DNA of 64,000 nucleotides from Lasiosphaeria ovina. Lineage: Eukaryota; Ascomycota; Sordariomycetes; Sordariales; Lasiosphaeriaceae. The notes beneath the pieces were generated by a model. That model saw only the letters and a program-made list of their open reading frames with translations, ran no database searches and was not told the origin of the DNA. The stretch is from assembly GCA_033439765.1 (NCBI GenBank), contig JAULSN010000001.1, positions 5,890,001 through 5,954,000 on the forward strand, read 5' to 3'. The translations under genes and the position numbers were made by a program. Of the stretch, positions 35,205 to 46,830 are shown piece by piece (the stretch's first letter is position 1; each line of letters starts with the position of its first letter).

Positions 35205-36438
35205 TAAGACTCTCATTCCAACACCACGCTCAATCACATTCCCCACCGCCCAACACGACCCAACCCACATGTTCAAACAAGAAGAATAAATATCTATTGT
35301 TGCTGTTGTTGTTTTTATCATCTAGAATACTTATCCTGTCTTATCATACATTTACATCACATCCCGGATCCCAATCTAGAAGAGGTACGGAAGAACGAAC
35401 AAACTCTGGCTCGTTTTACTATGTTCTGTTCTCTTCCTGTTCGCTCGCTCGCGCCCTGTGTATGCTGCATTTTTGGAGGCGGCGTTCCTTTTTTTTGTTG
35501 GATGGATGCAAGACAGGGAAAGATCATTGCTATGATTAGGCTGAGGATTAGAGGGAGGGACGGCATTATTTTTGGTACGGTGCAGTACGGTACATTTGTT
35601 ATTGCCTCTGAGCATGGAAGAGAGGCAGACATGCGTGCATGCATGTATCGTCTTTCTTGTTTTAATTATTATTATTTTCCAAGTTTGTGTTTTGGGAAGA
35701 AGGGTGGGAGGTAACATGGAATGGTACAAATTACCTAGCGATCGATATAAAAGAGAGGGAGGGAGACGGAAAGGGCGGCGTCTGTGGTATAGTAGACGGA
35801 CGGACGGCTGTGGAAATGGAGACGGGGAAGGGGAAGGTATTATCTGGGGACAGCAGAAATGGAAATCGAACCCTGTCTCCACGTGTATATTGTTGAATAC
35901 TTCTGTTATTTGTTCTCGGGGTAATAGCGTGAGGCTTGGGGATACAGATAACATAATAAAGGCGTTAGTTAATAAAACCCTCTCGGGGCTTTGAAATAAA
36001 CAACACGTCTGGCTCGTTTTGCCCTGAACTGCTCTTCTTGGCCATGAATCCGTGGGGTTTTGTACAGCTGGATCTTCATCCACGCAACCCACTGGCAACT
36101 GCTAACAAGGCCAGGGCCGTACAGAGTGCCGCACGGAACGGGGTCACGCTCCGAAGTAAATATTCAGAATGCGTTCAGAAGCCATGACCAGCCTGCGCCG
36201 GTCTCATCTCATGTATACCCGCACGCACGTGTATATCCGTACAAAGATCAGATGGGGAGTTGTTCCTGTCCTTCGTTCGTTCGTTGGTATCGATAAATAA
36301 TAAATAAAACACCGGCTATCGCTCCAACTCCTCGCTGCCCAATTCCAAAACGAAAACAAGTCCAGGACTAATGACGAGGACCAAACAAGACTGAAACCCC
36401 CCACCCCCCCCCCCCCCCCCCGAGGGGCGGATCCAAGC
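35205..36438. other. Intergenic region between convergent genes, with C18 tract
   Basis: Holds the 3' regions of tvp38 (+) and the coiled-coil protein gene (-). T-rich patches near 35290-35340 and 35640-35690 may serve 3' end formation. A run of 18 C at 36404-36421 lies 17 bp beyond the stop codon of the minus-strand gene. No gene supported. Confidence 0.5.
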
Positions 36439-38161
36439 TCACTGGCCTTGGAAACGCTGCATAAACTGAATGGCCTGCTCCATGGGATACCCGATGAACA
36501 CGGGCCCAGATATGTTGAACACCATCTGAGGGGGGTGAACGCCGCGCTCAGACTTTGGTACGGGCATCTCCGGGTTCACAAACGTTGGCCGCGGCGGACT
36601 CCGGGTGCGCACGCGGTTCTTGACGGGAGTGAACGGTGCCTCGGCCTCTGTCTCTCGACCGCCTGTCGGCTCGGCCTGGTTAGAGGCTCCTTCTGTCCTC
36701 GTAAACGGCACGGGGAGGGCCGGTGCCGAAAAGTCGAAGGGACATTTCCGAGCAGCGGTGGCCGCCGGCTCCTTGACAGAAGCCCGCAGAGGGCTGTGCA
36801 TTCTTACGGGCGCCGGCGGGGGCGAATCTTGCCTCTGCATGTCCTCTGGCCGGAAGCCGGCCGAGAGGGGCACTGAGATGCCCCAGGGGCGACTGGGCGA
36901 CTCTCCCACGCGCACGTCTCTTAGCGGACGGTCACGGTCAAAGTGACTCTCACGGTCCTCGTCTACGGGCACCTCATTCTCATCCTCGTGAACCTCGGGG
37001 TTGGCACTGGCGGTAACGGTCTGCGCCCAGTCCTCGACCGCTCGTTTATTCGATGCTTTGTCCACCTCTCCTAGCTCGCCATCACCTCCTGCCGACGGCA
37101 ACATGGGCTGGTGAAGATGGCTAAGGTCGTTGATCATGCTGACGAGGTTGCCGTACTTGGCATCGAGCTTTCTTATTTGCTCCTCATTCTTCTGATAACG
37201 CGAAACGCACACTTCGTGGCTGCGGGGAATTTCATGTTTATGGGTCTCAACGTAGGCGGCGATTTCTTCAGGCGAGTGCTTGTCGAGGAACCGGATGGGG
37301 CACTTGGAGGCGCCGGCAGCCGGGGCCGCCGACGTGGTCTCCTCGATCATGGCAGCGCATATGGGGTCAGAAGATTTATGGGGCGTGGGGTCCATCGTGG
37401 TGCCAGTCAGGTCGTGCGAGTCACCGGCAACATGGGGATTCTCGACGAAGCCGTCGAGATTTGCAGAAAGCGGACAGCGCAGTGGACCTTTCCTGCCCTC
37501 GACCGTAAAGTCTTGCTCGAGGACAGTCGACACGGACGTCAGCGTCTCGCCACCTGGCGAGACCGACGTCTCTTTGCTCGACCTGCTGCCTTTAATACTA
37601 GCGTCTCCCATGCCGACCGCCAATTGCTGGGCAGCCTTCCTGCCCTCTCTGATAACCAGAGCGATCTGATGCCGTGGGCTACTAGGTTGAACACGTCGTG
37701 GCAGCGGCACAGGCGCGGCCGCAGTCGCAAGAGGCTGCTGCAGGTCGAGGGGAAGCTGAAGCTTGGCTAGCGTTTCGGCTATCTCGGGGACGGCGGGCGC
37801 ATATTTATCGGCGAGAGACTGGTACTGAGAGGGCAAAACCCAGAGTTAGCAACTCGTTTTCCTGGCTCGTGTACAAAAAATTGTGAAGAGTCGTGGAACA
37901 AAAGAACAATCAGACATTGTGGTTTTTTTCTACATCTACTGCCTTTGAGACAGCTGCAGATCTAGAGCTAAAGAGTATCATCATGGAAAATGGGGGTGTA
38001 CTTTGCGCGACAGTGGAAAGAGAGAATGGGGTCTTTACCTGCTCATGCGCATAGCGAAGCTTGTGCTCAAGAATTGTCTTACGATCAATCAGCGACTGGA
38101 CTTCATCGGCCAGCGCGTTGAAGGACTCGACCAGAGTCTGGGTGAGGTGGACGTAATTCAT
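36439..38161 (-). CDS. Uncharacterised fungal protein with coiled coil and repeated [RK]CP[FIL] motifs
   Basis: Two minus-strand exons, 38039-38161 and 36439-37824, give 502 residues in frame. Residues 1-60 (TLVESFNALADEVQSLIDRKTILEHKL...HEQYQSLADKYAP) form a probable coiled coil interrupted by the intron. Three short motifs recur: RCPLSANL (about 157), KCPIRFLDKHSPEEIAAYV (about 216) and KCPFDFS (about 401). The middle one is followed by a His/Cys-rich helix (ETHKHEIPRSHEVC) and a predicted helix to about 280. The rest is Pro/Ser/Arg-rich and disordered, ending in a hydrophobic segment (VFNISGPVFIGYPMEQAIQF). I recognise no known domain. The start is uncertain: 38161 is the first in-frame ATG, but the frame stays open without an ATG to about 38374, so a further 5' exon is possible. 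Confidence 0.75.
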
Positions 38162-38509
38162 CCCATGGAGGAGGCGGGGAAGGTCACGATTAATAATGTA
38201 TCGCGGCTTCCATAAGAGCTGCACGAGTGAGCAAGCCTGAAGCTGGCTGGTTAAAGGTAGGCAGTCATCAGTCAGGTTGCTTTGCGATGAAGAAGAGCGA
38301 ATTGGAATCTTTTTCCGCTGCCAGCCGGTTTTATCGCCCGGCAGTACCCCACATGGCAGGTCAGGCGCTACAGTTTAGCCAGTTCCGGTAGTTTTAGTAG
38401 GGCTTGAGGCGCAAGGGTAGTAGAAAATCCCGCACGGGTCAACGAAACGCGACTTTCAGTTCTTTCCATTTCCACCTCTCCAATCTCGAGAGCATCCCAT
38501 CCGCCCGCC
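38162..38509. promoter_or_regulatory. Divergent promoter region: uncharacterised gene (-) and FunK1 kinase (+)
   Basis: 348 bp separate the two divergent start codons. The right half is CT-rich (TTTCCATTTCCACCTCTCC) just before the FunK1 start, as is usual for fungal leaders. If the minus-strand gene extends upstream, this region is partly coding. Confidence 0.4.
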
Positions 38510-40924
38510 ATGGACGATCCACCGCGGTCAAAGATCATCAGCGACAATCCCATCGGGAACGGCCTTGATGCCTTCCGCGCTTCGTTCAGTTCGGCCTGCG
38601 AAAGCGCGAACCTCTCCTGCACTCTTGACACGTTAGAGCAGCTCGGCCAAGAAGGTAAGACAGGAGAGCACAGTTTCTTCCCAACGTAATCCTCTGACCA
38701 TCATGCAGATCTCCAGAATCTCGCCCTTGACCTTCTCTTAGCATTGCTAAGCCTTCGGGCCTCTCGTCTGCTTCGTTCTAGCGGCCGCGGCAAAAATCTC
38801 TTCAGCGATATTTTGAGACTTAATTCCGCAGTCAACTCCGACGACTTCGACTTCGACGGCATTAAGCCTCTCCTAAAGGCAGCCCTCGCCGATGATCTTG
38901 ATGATGCGCTCGTCTGGGACCGAGTCTACAATGCCGTCACCGAATCCACCCCGCCTCCCAGACCTATCGCATCTTCTCTCCAACAGACACCTTGGGTATA
39001 TACTACGGGCGCCCTTACGAACTCCTCCGAATATCGGCACGATATAGACCAAGTTCTTTTGAGGGAACTTGGTACTCTCTATATCGGGCTTCCACTCTAC
39101 GAAATATACTTTGGAGGCGTGGCAGGTCTTGAAGCAGCGTCTAAGACCGTCTTCAAGAAGTGCAAAGATGGCAGTAACCCGCTCTTCAGCAATGGGTGGA
39201 GCGGATGGCCCGCGGGTGCGAAAGAGAAGGACGTGCTGGCCTGGTTTAGGGACCTAATCCCGAAGCTGGAGATATTCGTAGAAGGTCTTAATTCCACCTC
39301 GACCTCTCGACGAAAGTTGTTGACGCAACCGAAAACGCCCCTCCTAGACTCCATGGGAAAGCGCAGTCTGGATATCGGCTTCATAAAGGATGACCCTATG
39401 GCGGGAAAAGATTTCAGATATCGCTGGTCGCATATCCTCGTACCTGGTGAACTGAAGAGTAACCCTTCTGCCGATATACTATCGAAAGCAAGGCTTGATC
39501 TCGCTACGTATGCGAGAGAAGTACTCGCTGCTCAAGATACCCGTCGCTTCGTCTTGGGCTTTACTATTTGTGGATCTTTTATGAGGATATGGGAGTTTGA
39601 CCGGCTCGGGGGGATCGCATCCGAAAAATTCGACATCAATAAAGATGGGCTACAGTTTGTGTCTACGGTCCTCGGGTTTCTCTGGATGAACGAGGAGGAG
39701 CTTGGCTTCGATCCGACAATTATGACGGCGAATGGCGAGCGATTCATCGAGATTGAGCGGGATGGTTCAATAGAGCGCGTCATTATTGATGGGGTAATAC
39801 AACGCGTACGTTACATCGCTAGCCGGGCTTCGACTTGCTGGAAAGCCCATCCTGAAGGATACCCACAGATACCACTCGTTATCAAAGACTCATGGCAATA
39901 CCCCGAACGCGATGAGGAAGGCGACTTGCTCCGGGAGGCGACAGGTAAAGGCGTGGTCAATATGGCCCGATATTACTATCATACGACGGTCCAGGTGAAC
40001 GGTATAGACGACGACGTTCGAAGTAATATTCGAAAAGGGCTAGACATTACGAAAGTTACCAATCATATTCCAAAACAGTCAGTGGTTTCGCCGAGCACGA
40101 GCACGGCAGGTACTCCACGAAAAGGCCAAAGTAATAGCGCTGCTAGTACGAAGCGCTCATCCAGCCAAACTGGCTCACCTCTACCGCCGAGCAAGCGATC
40201 CAATTCGGCATCTCTAATCAAGGCTGACTACGATATGGTATCTAATCGGGTACATCGGCGTATCATTCTTCGCGACTATGGAAGGTCGATATATAAGGCC
40301 AGCTCCCGAGCGGTTCTGCTTGCCGGCCTGGAGGGCTGCATCGAAGGACATGAATCCTTATACAACAAGGCAGGCCTCCTACACAGAGATATCTCCATTA
40401 ACAATCTCATGATCAATGAGGACGTCGACAACCCCTCCTGGTCTTCGTTCTTGATTGACCTGGACCTCGCCGCCAGAGTGCAACGAGAGGGCGCATCTGG
40501 AGCAAAGAGCAAGACCGGCACGAGGGCCTTCATGGCAATTGGTGCACTCCTGGGCGAGCAACATTCTTTCATGCACGACCTCGAGTCATTCTTCTGGGTG
40601 CTCTTCTGGCTGTGCATCCACTACGACGCGCAAGGCAGATTTATCAAGCCAACTGAGTATGATCGCTGGAATTACGAGAGTGATGATATTGTGATTGTAG
40701 AAAAAAAAGGCGAGGTTACTGATGAGAGAGAGTTTCTCGGGAAAGCAGAAAGACGCTTTTCGTCTTATTACCAGCCATTAATCCCATGTGTCAATAGACT
40801 GCGGAAGACGGTGTTTCCAGACGGTAGAAGGTGGAAGAGACCGGAGCCGGCGCTCTATTCCTTGATGAAGGAGATCCTTCGCGAAGCCCGGAAGGACCCA
40901 AACGTGGTGGCGGATGACGGATAG
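38510..40924 (+). CDS. FunK1 fungal-type protein kinase
   Basis: Two exons, 38510-38654 and 38709-40924, with a 54-bp intron give 786 residues in frame. The start sits in GCCATGG. The FunK1 family is a kinase-like group expanded in filamentous ascomycetes and basidiomycetes. The long N-terminal region contains the family block RSLDIGFIKDD...HILVPGELKSNP and IWEFDRLGG. A Ser/Thr-rich linker (about 500-540) precedes the C-lobe: catalytic loop LLHRDISINNLMI (HRD about 607-609), metal-binding segment LIDLDLA (about 631-636) where typical kinases have DFG, and a GTRAFMA activation segment. Whether it is catalytically active cannot be told. The coding sequence looks less GC-rich and less codon-biased than its neighbours. 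Confidence 0.93.
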
Positions 40925-41989
40925 ATAGCACTACCATAGGCTATACCAGTGTTTTATATTGACTAGTCTGTTGGTATGGTATATGTAGTGGTGTGTGCAC
41001 CTGGGGGGAGACAGATGTGCGTGTGTGTGTTATATATGTATTGTGTTGTGAGGGCATGTTGTGAGGGCATGGGCATGGGCATAGCGAGATGGGGCTGTCT
41101 GTGTGTGTGTGCGATTTCCGTTCCGTTCAGGTCTTCATTACGGGGCCACTATCCCATCCCATACCATCACGACACATCACATCACATCACGTCACATCGC
41201 GTCACGCAATACCAGTCATGAATACCCGGTACCTATGTGTGGTCCATATCGTCCGCATTAGATGCATTATAGACAGCTCCCCTACTATGCTGGTCAGGTA
41301 CCTTACTTACCAGATACCAAGAACACTACGAGTTTTGCGCGGCAGGCTCGTTCCCGGCCCTGTGCCCGAGTGTGAGTTGAGATTGCGGTATGACTTTGCA
41401 TGTGATGTGCGATGTTGCCGTGGGCTAAGAGACCCGAGGTGTATCCGTACTTGTTTGTTATGCACATGTATGTTTGTTGAAGAGGAGATGAGAGAAGGGT
41501 TATTTCATGCTGACAACATTTGTCTTTGAGCCTGCCTACTCCCTCACTCATGCCAGTCACAGCGAGGTGAATCTTAGTCTCAAATCACTTTAGTAGGGGG
41601 AAAGTGCAGTTTTCTTTTTGTTTCAAAAATAAATAGATGAATAAATTTGCTCGCTCACCAGAGATGGTCCAACAAGGTACACCAGACACAAACACCACCT
41701 CCAAGTTTTGGAAACCAAGAAATGAATAAAAACCCAAGCTTCCTTGCGGGGGGATATCGTAAACAAGCAAAGCCCCCTTGCAAACCCGGCTGAGCCCCGT
41801 GGACCAGACAAAAGGAACTGAAAATCATCCACCCAACATCCATCCAACCCAACATAGAGATAGATGTCACATGAAAAAAAAGACACAGACACACACAGAT
41901 ACACACACACACACGCATAGATGCCGACTGAAATTTGGGGTTCAGTCATAACCACAGCATTACTCCCACCCACCCCTAGCACCTCACCC
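40925..41989. other. Intergenic region between convergent genes
   Basis: Contains GTGT-rich stretches (41015-41120), a CACAT(CACAT)n-like tract at about 41160-41215 and a (CA)n run at about 41885-41915. These are 3' flanks of FunK1 (+) and the BTB gene (-). No gene supported. Confidence 0.5.
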
Positions 41990-43980
41990 TCACCACCTCG
42001 GCGGCCCTCTGTAGTGGTGATGGTAATGCGGCGCGGCGCGGTGGTACGGGCTGACGGGATCGACGGGGGGGTGCGTGGGGACCCAGGGGCGCTCCATGCT
42101 GGGGAGGTTGCGGCCGTTGAAGTCCTCCTCGCGGCGCGCGGCCATCTCGCGGAGGAGGAGCGGGGCAATCTCGGGGTGGGCGACCAGAAAGTCCTGCGTC
42201 TCTTCGGGGGCGCGGCGCCACGGCTGCAGAAAGCCGACGCGAGCAAAAATCATCTTGAGCAGCATGTCGTTCTCGGGCAGGCCCTCGTACAGCTTGTGGC
42301 ACAAAACCAAGACCCGGGGCACGGCCGCGTCGGCACCGGCCGTCTCGAGCATGTCGATGGCGACGCGCGCAATCTCGCGCTTGAACCCCTCGAGTAGAAA
42401 CTTGTTGGCTAGGATGTACACGTCCACGTTGAGCTCGTAAGCCAGCAGCCACGTGCGCAAGTCTTCGCCAGAGATGCGCCCGCCGCCGTTCAGGTGGTCC
42501 GCAGGACCCCAGGCGCCACCACCGGGGCCGGCGCCAGGCATTGGCGGGGGCGTCACGGGCCGCGGCCCTTGGTGAGCCCCATGGTGCCTCCGGGGCGGCC
42601 GGCGCTGAGGTCGCTCGACCCGGGTATGCATGTCTCGCTCAATGAGGATAACCCCTGGGTGGTGCGGCATCGGAACTGGCGGCGGCGGCGCACGTGGTGC
42701 TTGGCAGTGCCAACATGGAGGGCCCGTTGCCGAGAGGCACTGTGGGCAGTTGCAGTTGGGCCGGTGGTGGCCGGGATGCTTCTGGCGAATCCGTTCCCAA
42801 TGCCGCTCCTCTCGTCGGCGACGACGCTCTCGCCGCCGTCGAGACACTGCGCTTATATCAGATCCATACGAGCCTACCGAGTCGTCCGAATCCGACTCAA
42901 CACCCGTTTCCGGGCCGGCTTCTTTCCCTTTGCCCTTGTCTTGGTCAGGCACTGTCGATGTGTGTGAGAAAATCAAGTCCTACAAATTCAGGGGGCAACA
43001 GACGGATACTCACCGAGAACGGAGGCAATGGGCTTGATAGGGTCATAGCGGCCCTCGTAAAGATAGGCGATAAGAAAATGGAAGATGGCCGGATTCTCTT
43101 CGGGAAGGTCGATGGATTGGGCGCTAGACTCTCTGAACTGGCCGCAAAGAGCCTTCTCGAAGTACTCAGACTTTAGGAGGATGTGCTTGTGCACCTGTTT
43201 TTCCTGTTAGCAGAGTCCCTCGGCGTTGGTGGCCACGCAGCAGAAAGTCCGGTCTTGGGCAGCCTTACGTAGAAGGTCTCGGCATACGGCGGCTCGCCGA
43301 CGCGCAGGGGGATGACGGGCGTGCTGTAGCGTCTAGAGGTGGATATTCAAGATATATCCTCACGTCAGCAACCCCGCGCCTTCTGCACAGCAAGGAGGGA
43401 GGGAGGGACGCATTGCATGGGCAACGGTCACCAAGGATCGACTCAAGTGTGAGCCTGTGCGTACGACTGCGTAATGATCGGGGTCGAAAAGGCTGCCGTT
43501 GGCCCGCCCGGGAAGGAACAGGGGGTGGGGCGGCGATCAGGACCAACGTCCAACAGAAGATGCAGGAGATGGAGGGAAAGCTCACCCGTCGGCAGTCGAG
43601 AGCCACAGATCTTCCTTGGGATCCAGAACCTCCTTGCGCCCGAGGCCTTCGGGCATAGAATCCAAGACAACGACGTCGGGGAGTGATGACGACGGCGCCC
43701 TCATGACGTCGTCCAAGGTTAATTCCTGCGCATTGCTTCGGCCTTGTTGATGCCGCCGGTGGTCAACGGTGGAGCTTGCGCTGGAGCTGCTGATGCTGTG
43801 GTTGTTGATGTCGTTGATGTCGTTGATGTCGTTGCTGTTGTTGCTGCCGCTGCCGCTGCCGCTGCCGCTGCCGCTGCCACTGCCACTGCCGCTGCCACTG
43901 CTACCGATGCCGGCCGTCCTGGTATATCCACTGGCGGCGGCAGCGCCTGCGGAGGACCCGCTGTTCACAGCTTCAGACAT
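41990..43980 (-). CDS. BTB/POZ domain protein with large internal insertion and Gly-Ser repeats
   Basis: Four minus-strand exons, 43586-43980, 43269-43332, 43014-43194 and 41990-42951, sum to 533 residues in frame. Exon 1 encodes a low-complexity tract of Gly-Ser repeats and a repeated Asn-Asp-Ile unit from a microsatellite at about 43800-43905. Exons 2-3 carry the BTB front half: VIPLRVGEPPYAETFYVHKHILLKSEYFEKAL and FLIAYLYEGRYDP. The usual back half (EDLRTWLLAYELNVDVYILANKFLL, about 373-400) appears only after about 150 residues of Arg/Pro/His-rich sequence containing a Cys cluster, C-x-C-x2-C-x7-C-x2-C (about 272-290). BTB proteins usually mediate dimerisation or Cul3 binding; the partner is unknown. 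The start is the only in-frame ATG upstream of the domain. Confidence 0.85.
43790..43905. repeat. GTT/GCT/GCC trinucleotide microsatellite in BTB exon 1
   Basis: Imperfect tandem GTTGATGTC units pass into GTTGCT and then GCCGCT/GCCACT repeats. On the coding strand they give the Asn-Asp-Ile and Gly-Ser runs, so the length may vary between strains without breaking the frame. Confidence 0.75.
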
Positions 43981-46830
43981 TGGTGTGGAAGCCCCCTGGT
44001 CGGTCGCCGCCAGCTGCGATTCGATGCGATGCGCTGCGCCGTGATGCGCAACTTGAATACGATGGAATACGATCCGAATAGCTACACTACACCTAGGGGG
44101 ACGAGGGTGTGTGACGGTATATATGCGCGCGCGCAAGAGATTATAGGATGAAAGGCGCAAAGAGCTCGATCTCGAGGATGTGGACGGACAGCGAGCGCAG
44201 CGGAGATAAATCGTCCCCTCTGACCAAAACCGTAGCCGAGTGAGAGCGGGGGCGAAAAATGTATATATTGCCTTTGCCTAGGTAGGCGAGCCGGACAGCT
44301 AGCTCTGTGTGGGTGAGGTAAGGGTAGCTGGGCCTAGCCGGGCAGGCAGGCGCGTCTGTTGGTAGGCGTGGGGAGGCGGCAGGTAAGGTAGGTTCCAGGT
44401 CGTGAGGTGGTTGTCCGCAGCGTGTCCGTGTGACGGGAGGCGAGATGGGCGCCGGCGTAGGTGTCAGGTTATGGACGCAGCAATCGAGTAATAATTATGG
44501 CAAGGTAAGGCAGCTAAGGTAAGGTAGATATGGGGGACGAAGGACAAGGAAAAAGCAAAAAGGACTACAGATAAACGAGGCAGCGAAAAAGGAAGCAAGA
44601 AAAAGCTACTAGACTCGAAGGCGCAAAGTGCAGCGGGACTGTCTTTCTCTCTCTTCTCTCTCTCTCTCTCTACCTAAGGTAGTTTAGGTTAACTAGGTGT
44701 GGGCTCCCGGGCTGTCTGTCTGTCTGCCAGGTCGTGCGTAAAAGGCGGCGAAGGTGGTGCAGCCGATGGTTGGATGCAAGAGCGCGCAAGGCCGCCACAC
44801 CGGTTGGCTGTCAAATTATATCCGCTCGATGTGCAACGGCAGAAGACATGCATGTGAGACTGCCCAGTACCATATGTACCGCGGTCGACTGGGACTCGCC
44901 CGCGACCCTGACCATCTGTGGACTGTTGGACTGATGGTCTGAAGACTGTATCCGTAGTCCGTAGCATGTAGGTAGTCTGGGCTGTGTCCTTCAAAGCCGG
45001 GACTTTGGAGGTGCGAATCGGACGCAGTGCTTGGTCTCGTGTGCAGCACCGTGAACCGTCTGCGTCGTGCAAAGCCTCAAGTCAACCCACCCGTCAGGGA
45101 AAGGCTGCAAGTCTGAGGTGGACGGAGAACGACAAAGTGTCAGTAGACTCCAGGTGATAGGCCGAGGCGTAAGGGCCCATTGATAGTTGGCAGGCGCGGG
45201 CAGTTCTCTATATGTACGGAGTACTGCACATACGGTAGGTACGACCTGTGTCCAAGACATGTATTCCGGACGTACCTTACTCACACCAGGACTGAGTAAA
45301 CATGCATTCATGGGTGTCCAGTTCTTATTTGCCTACATACATCATGTTGGTAATCCCAGGCGCGTTGGGGCGGGCCGCATCTCCCTCGCCCCCCTCGCGG
45401 CGGCGGTGTGACTGTCGTCGTCGGTAAACCAAGCGAGCTTTACCCTACCAAGGACTAACCTACACTTACCGAGGATACCTTGGGTAGTATGGAAGCTGCG
45501 GATTGTTGAGGACTTGAGGACGTGAGGTTGAGGTGTGTGACCCTCTGCCATGTGCATTTGCATTTGCAGATGCAACTTGCAGGTTGAAATGCAAATGAAT
45601 GAATGCCCTCCTCTCCTCCTCTCCTCCTCTAGGTGGTCTTGGTCCCGGTCCTGGTCCTGGTCGCCGGGGAAAATATGTGGAAGGGAAGGAAGCATGCAGC
45701 AGCCTCTTGCCGTCTAGCCAATGGCAAGTGTAGAACCGACGGCACAACTAATGTACACAGTAGGTCAGGTAGGTGCGTCTGGAGCTACTCGCTGCACTGC
45801 AAAGCGGACAGAAGCGTGAGCCGACAGGAAATTTCTGCAATGTTGCGCAAGTCTTGGGCACCTAAGGTTGGTAGGTGGAGGGGCGATTGGGGGGGAGGGG
45901 GCGGGGGGCAGAAACTCTAGCTTCTCGTTGCTTCTCGTGGGTGTCATGAATGGGGTCAGAGACGACGCAGGCCTAGAGGCCGAAGGAGCTCGAGCTCTGG
46001 GGGGGGGGGGGACGGACGGGGACAACCTAAGGTATGCATCTATCTGCATCTGCATCTTGCTGCACGGCGCATATGTAGTCTGTCTGGGCGCCTTTTTTTG
46101 GAGCGGGCTAAACGCGGTGACCCCCCGCCTCAGATCACCGACATGCCCACCTCCATACCTCAACCTAGTTCCCACCACCTCTCTCAAAGCTTGACCGCAA
46201 ATCGGCGCACCCCAAGCTGCGCTGCTTTCTTTGCACCACCACCACTGCCTCGAGCTCCTCCACCACCACCACATCCTCTATCCTGCGGGCTGGCTATCTC
46301 GTCTCGTGCCCCATCTCCTCCCCTCCGCCCCCCCTCGCGGCTTGTCTATTCCTTTCACTCGCCTACTTCCCTCTCTCCCTCTCTCGTCTTGCGTGTTAAA
46401 AGCCCCACCCGTAAATACATGCGTTCCTTTGTCCGATGCGGCTGATAGCATCGGCCCAGTCCAAGTCCCAAGTAAGGCACTCGTAAATATCATATATCCC
46501 TCAGCCATATGTCGTCTGGGCCTTTTGAGCCTAGTCTGGTAAGTAATGATTGCGCCAGCTTGGGGGTGGCTGGTTGATGTCCACCGACTTTGTTGCCGAC
46601 AACTCAAAAGAGCCGTCAGGGCCCTGCGGGGTTTGCCGAACGAACATACCTGTGTACCTTATGGGTTTGTGACAGCATCTGCTTCCTGCGTCCGTCAACT
46701 ACCTTATCTTGGACCTAGCGTTTCTTTCAGCTCGGTGGGCTAGACACGCAAAGATGACGGCGGCCATCGCGGATGCACAACATTGTCGGCATCTTCTCCC
46801 ATTGGCGTCGGCCATACCGTTTGGCCACTA
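43981..46830. other. Intergenic region, 2.85 kb
   Basis: Lies between two minus-strand genes and holds the BTB promoter region and the helicase 3' region. It has (CT)n near 44645-44670, a G13 run at 45999-46011 and many short GGTAGG/AAGGTA words. No convincing coding frame, tRNA or transposon was found. Confidence 0.45.
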
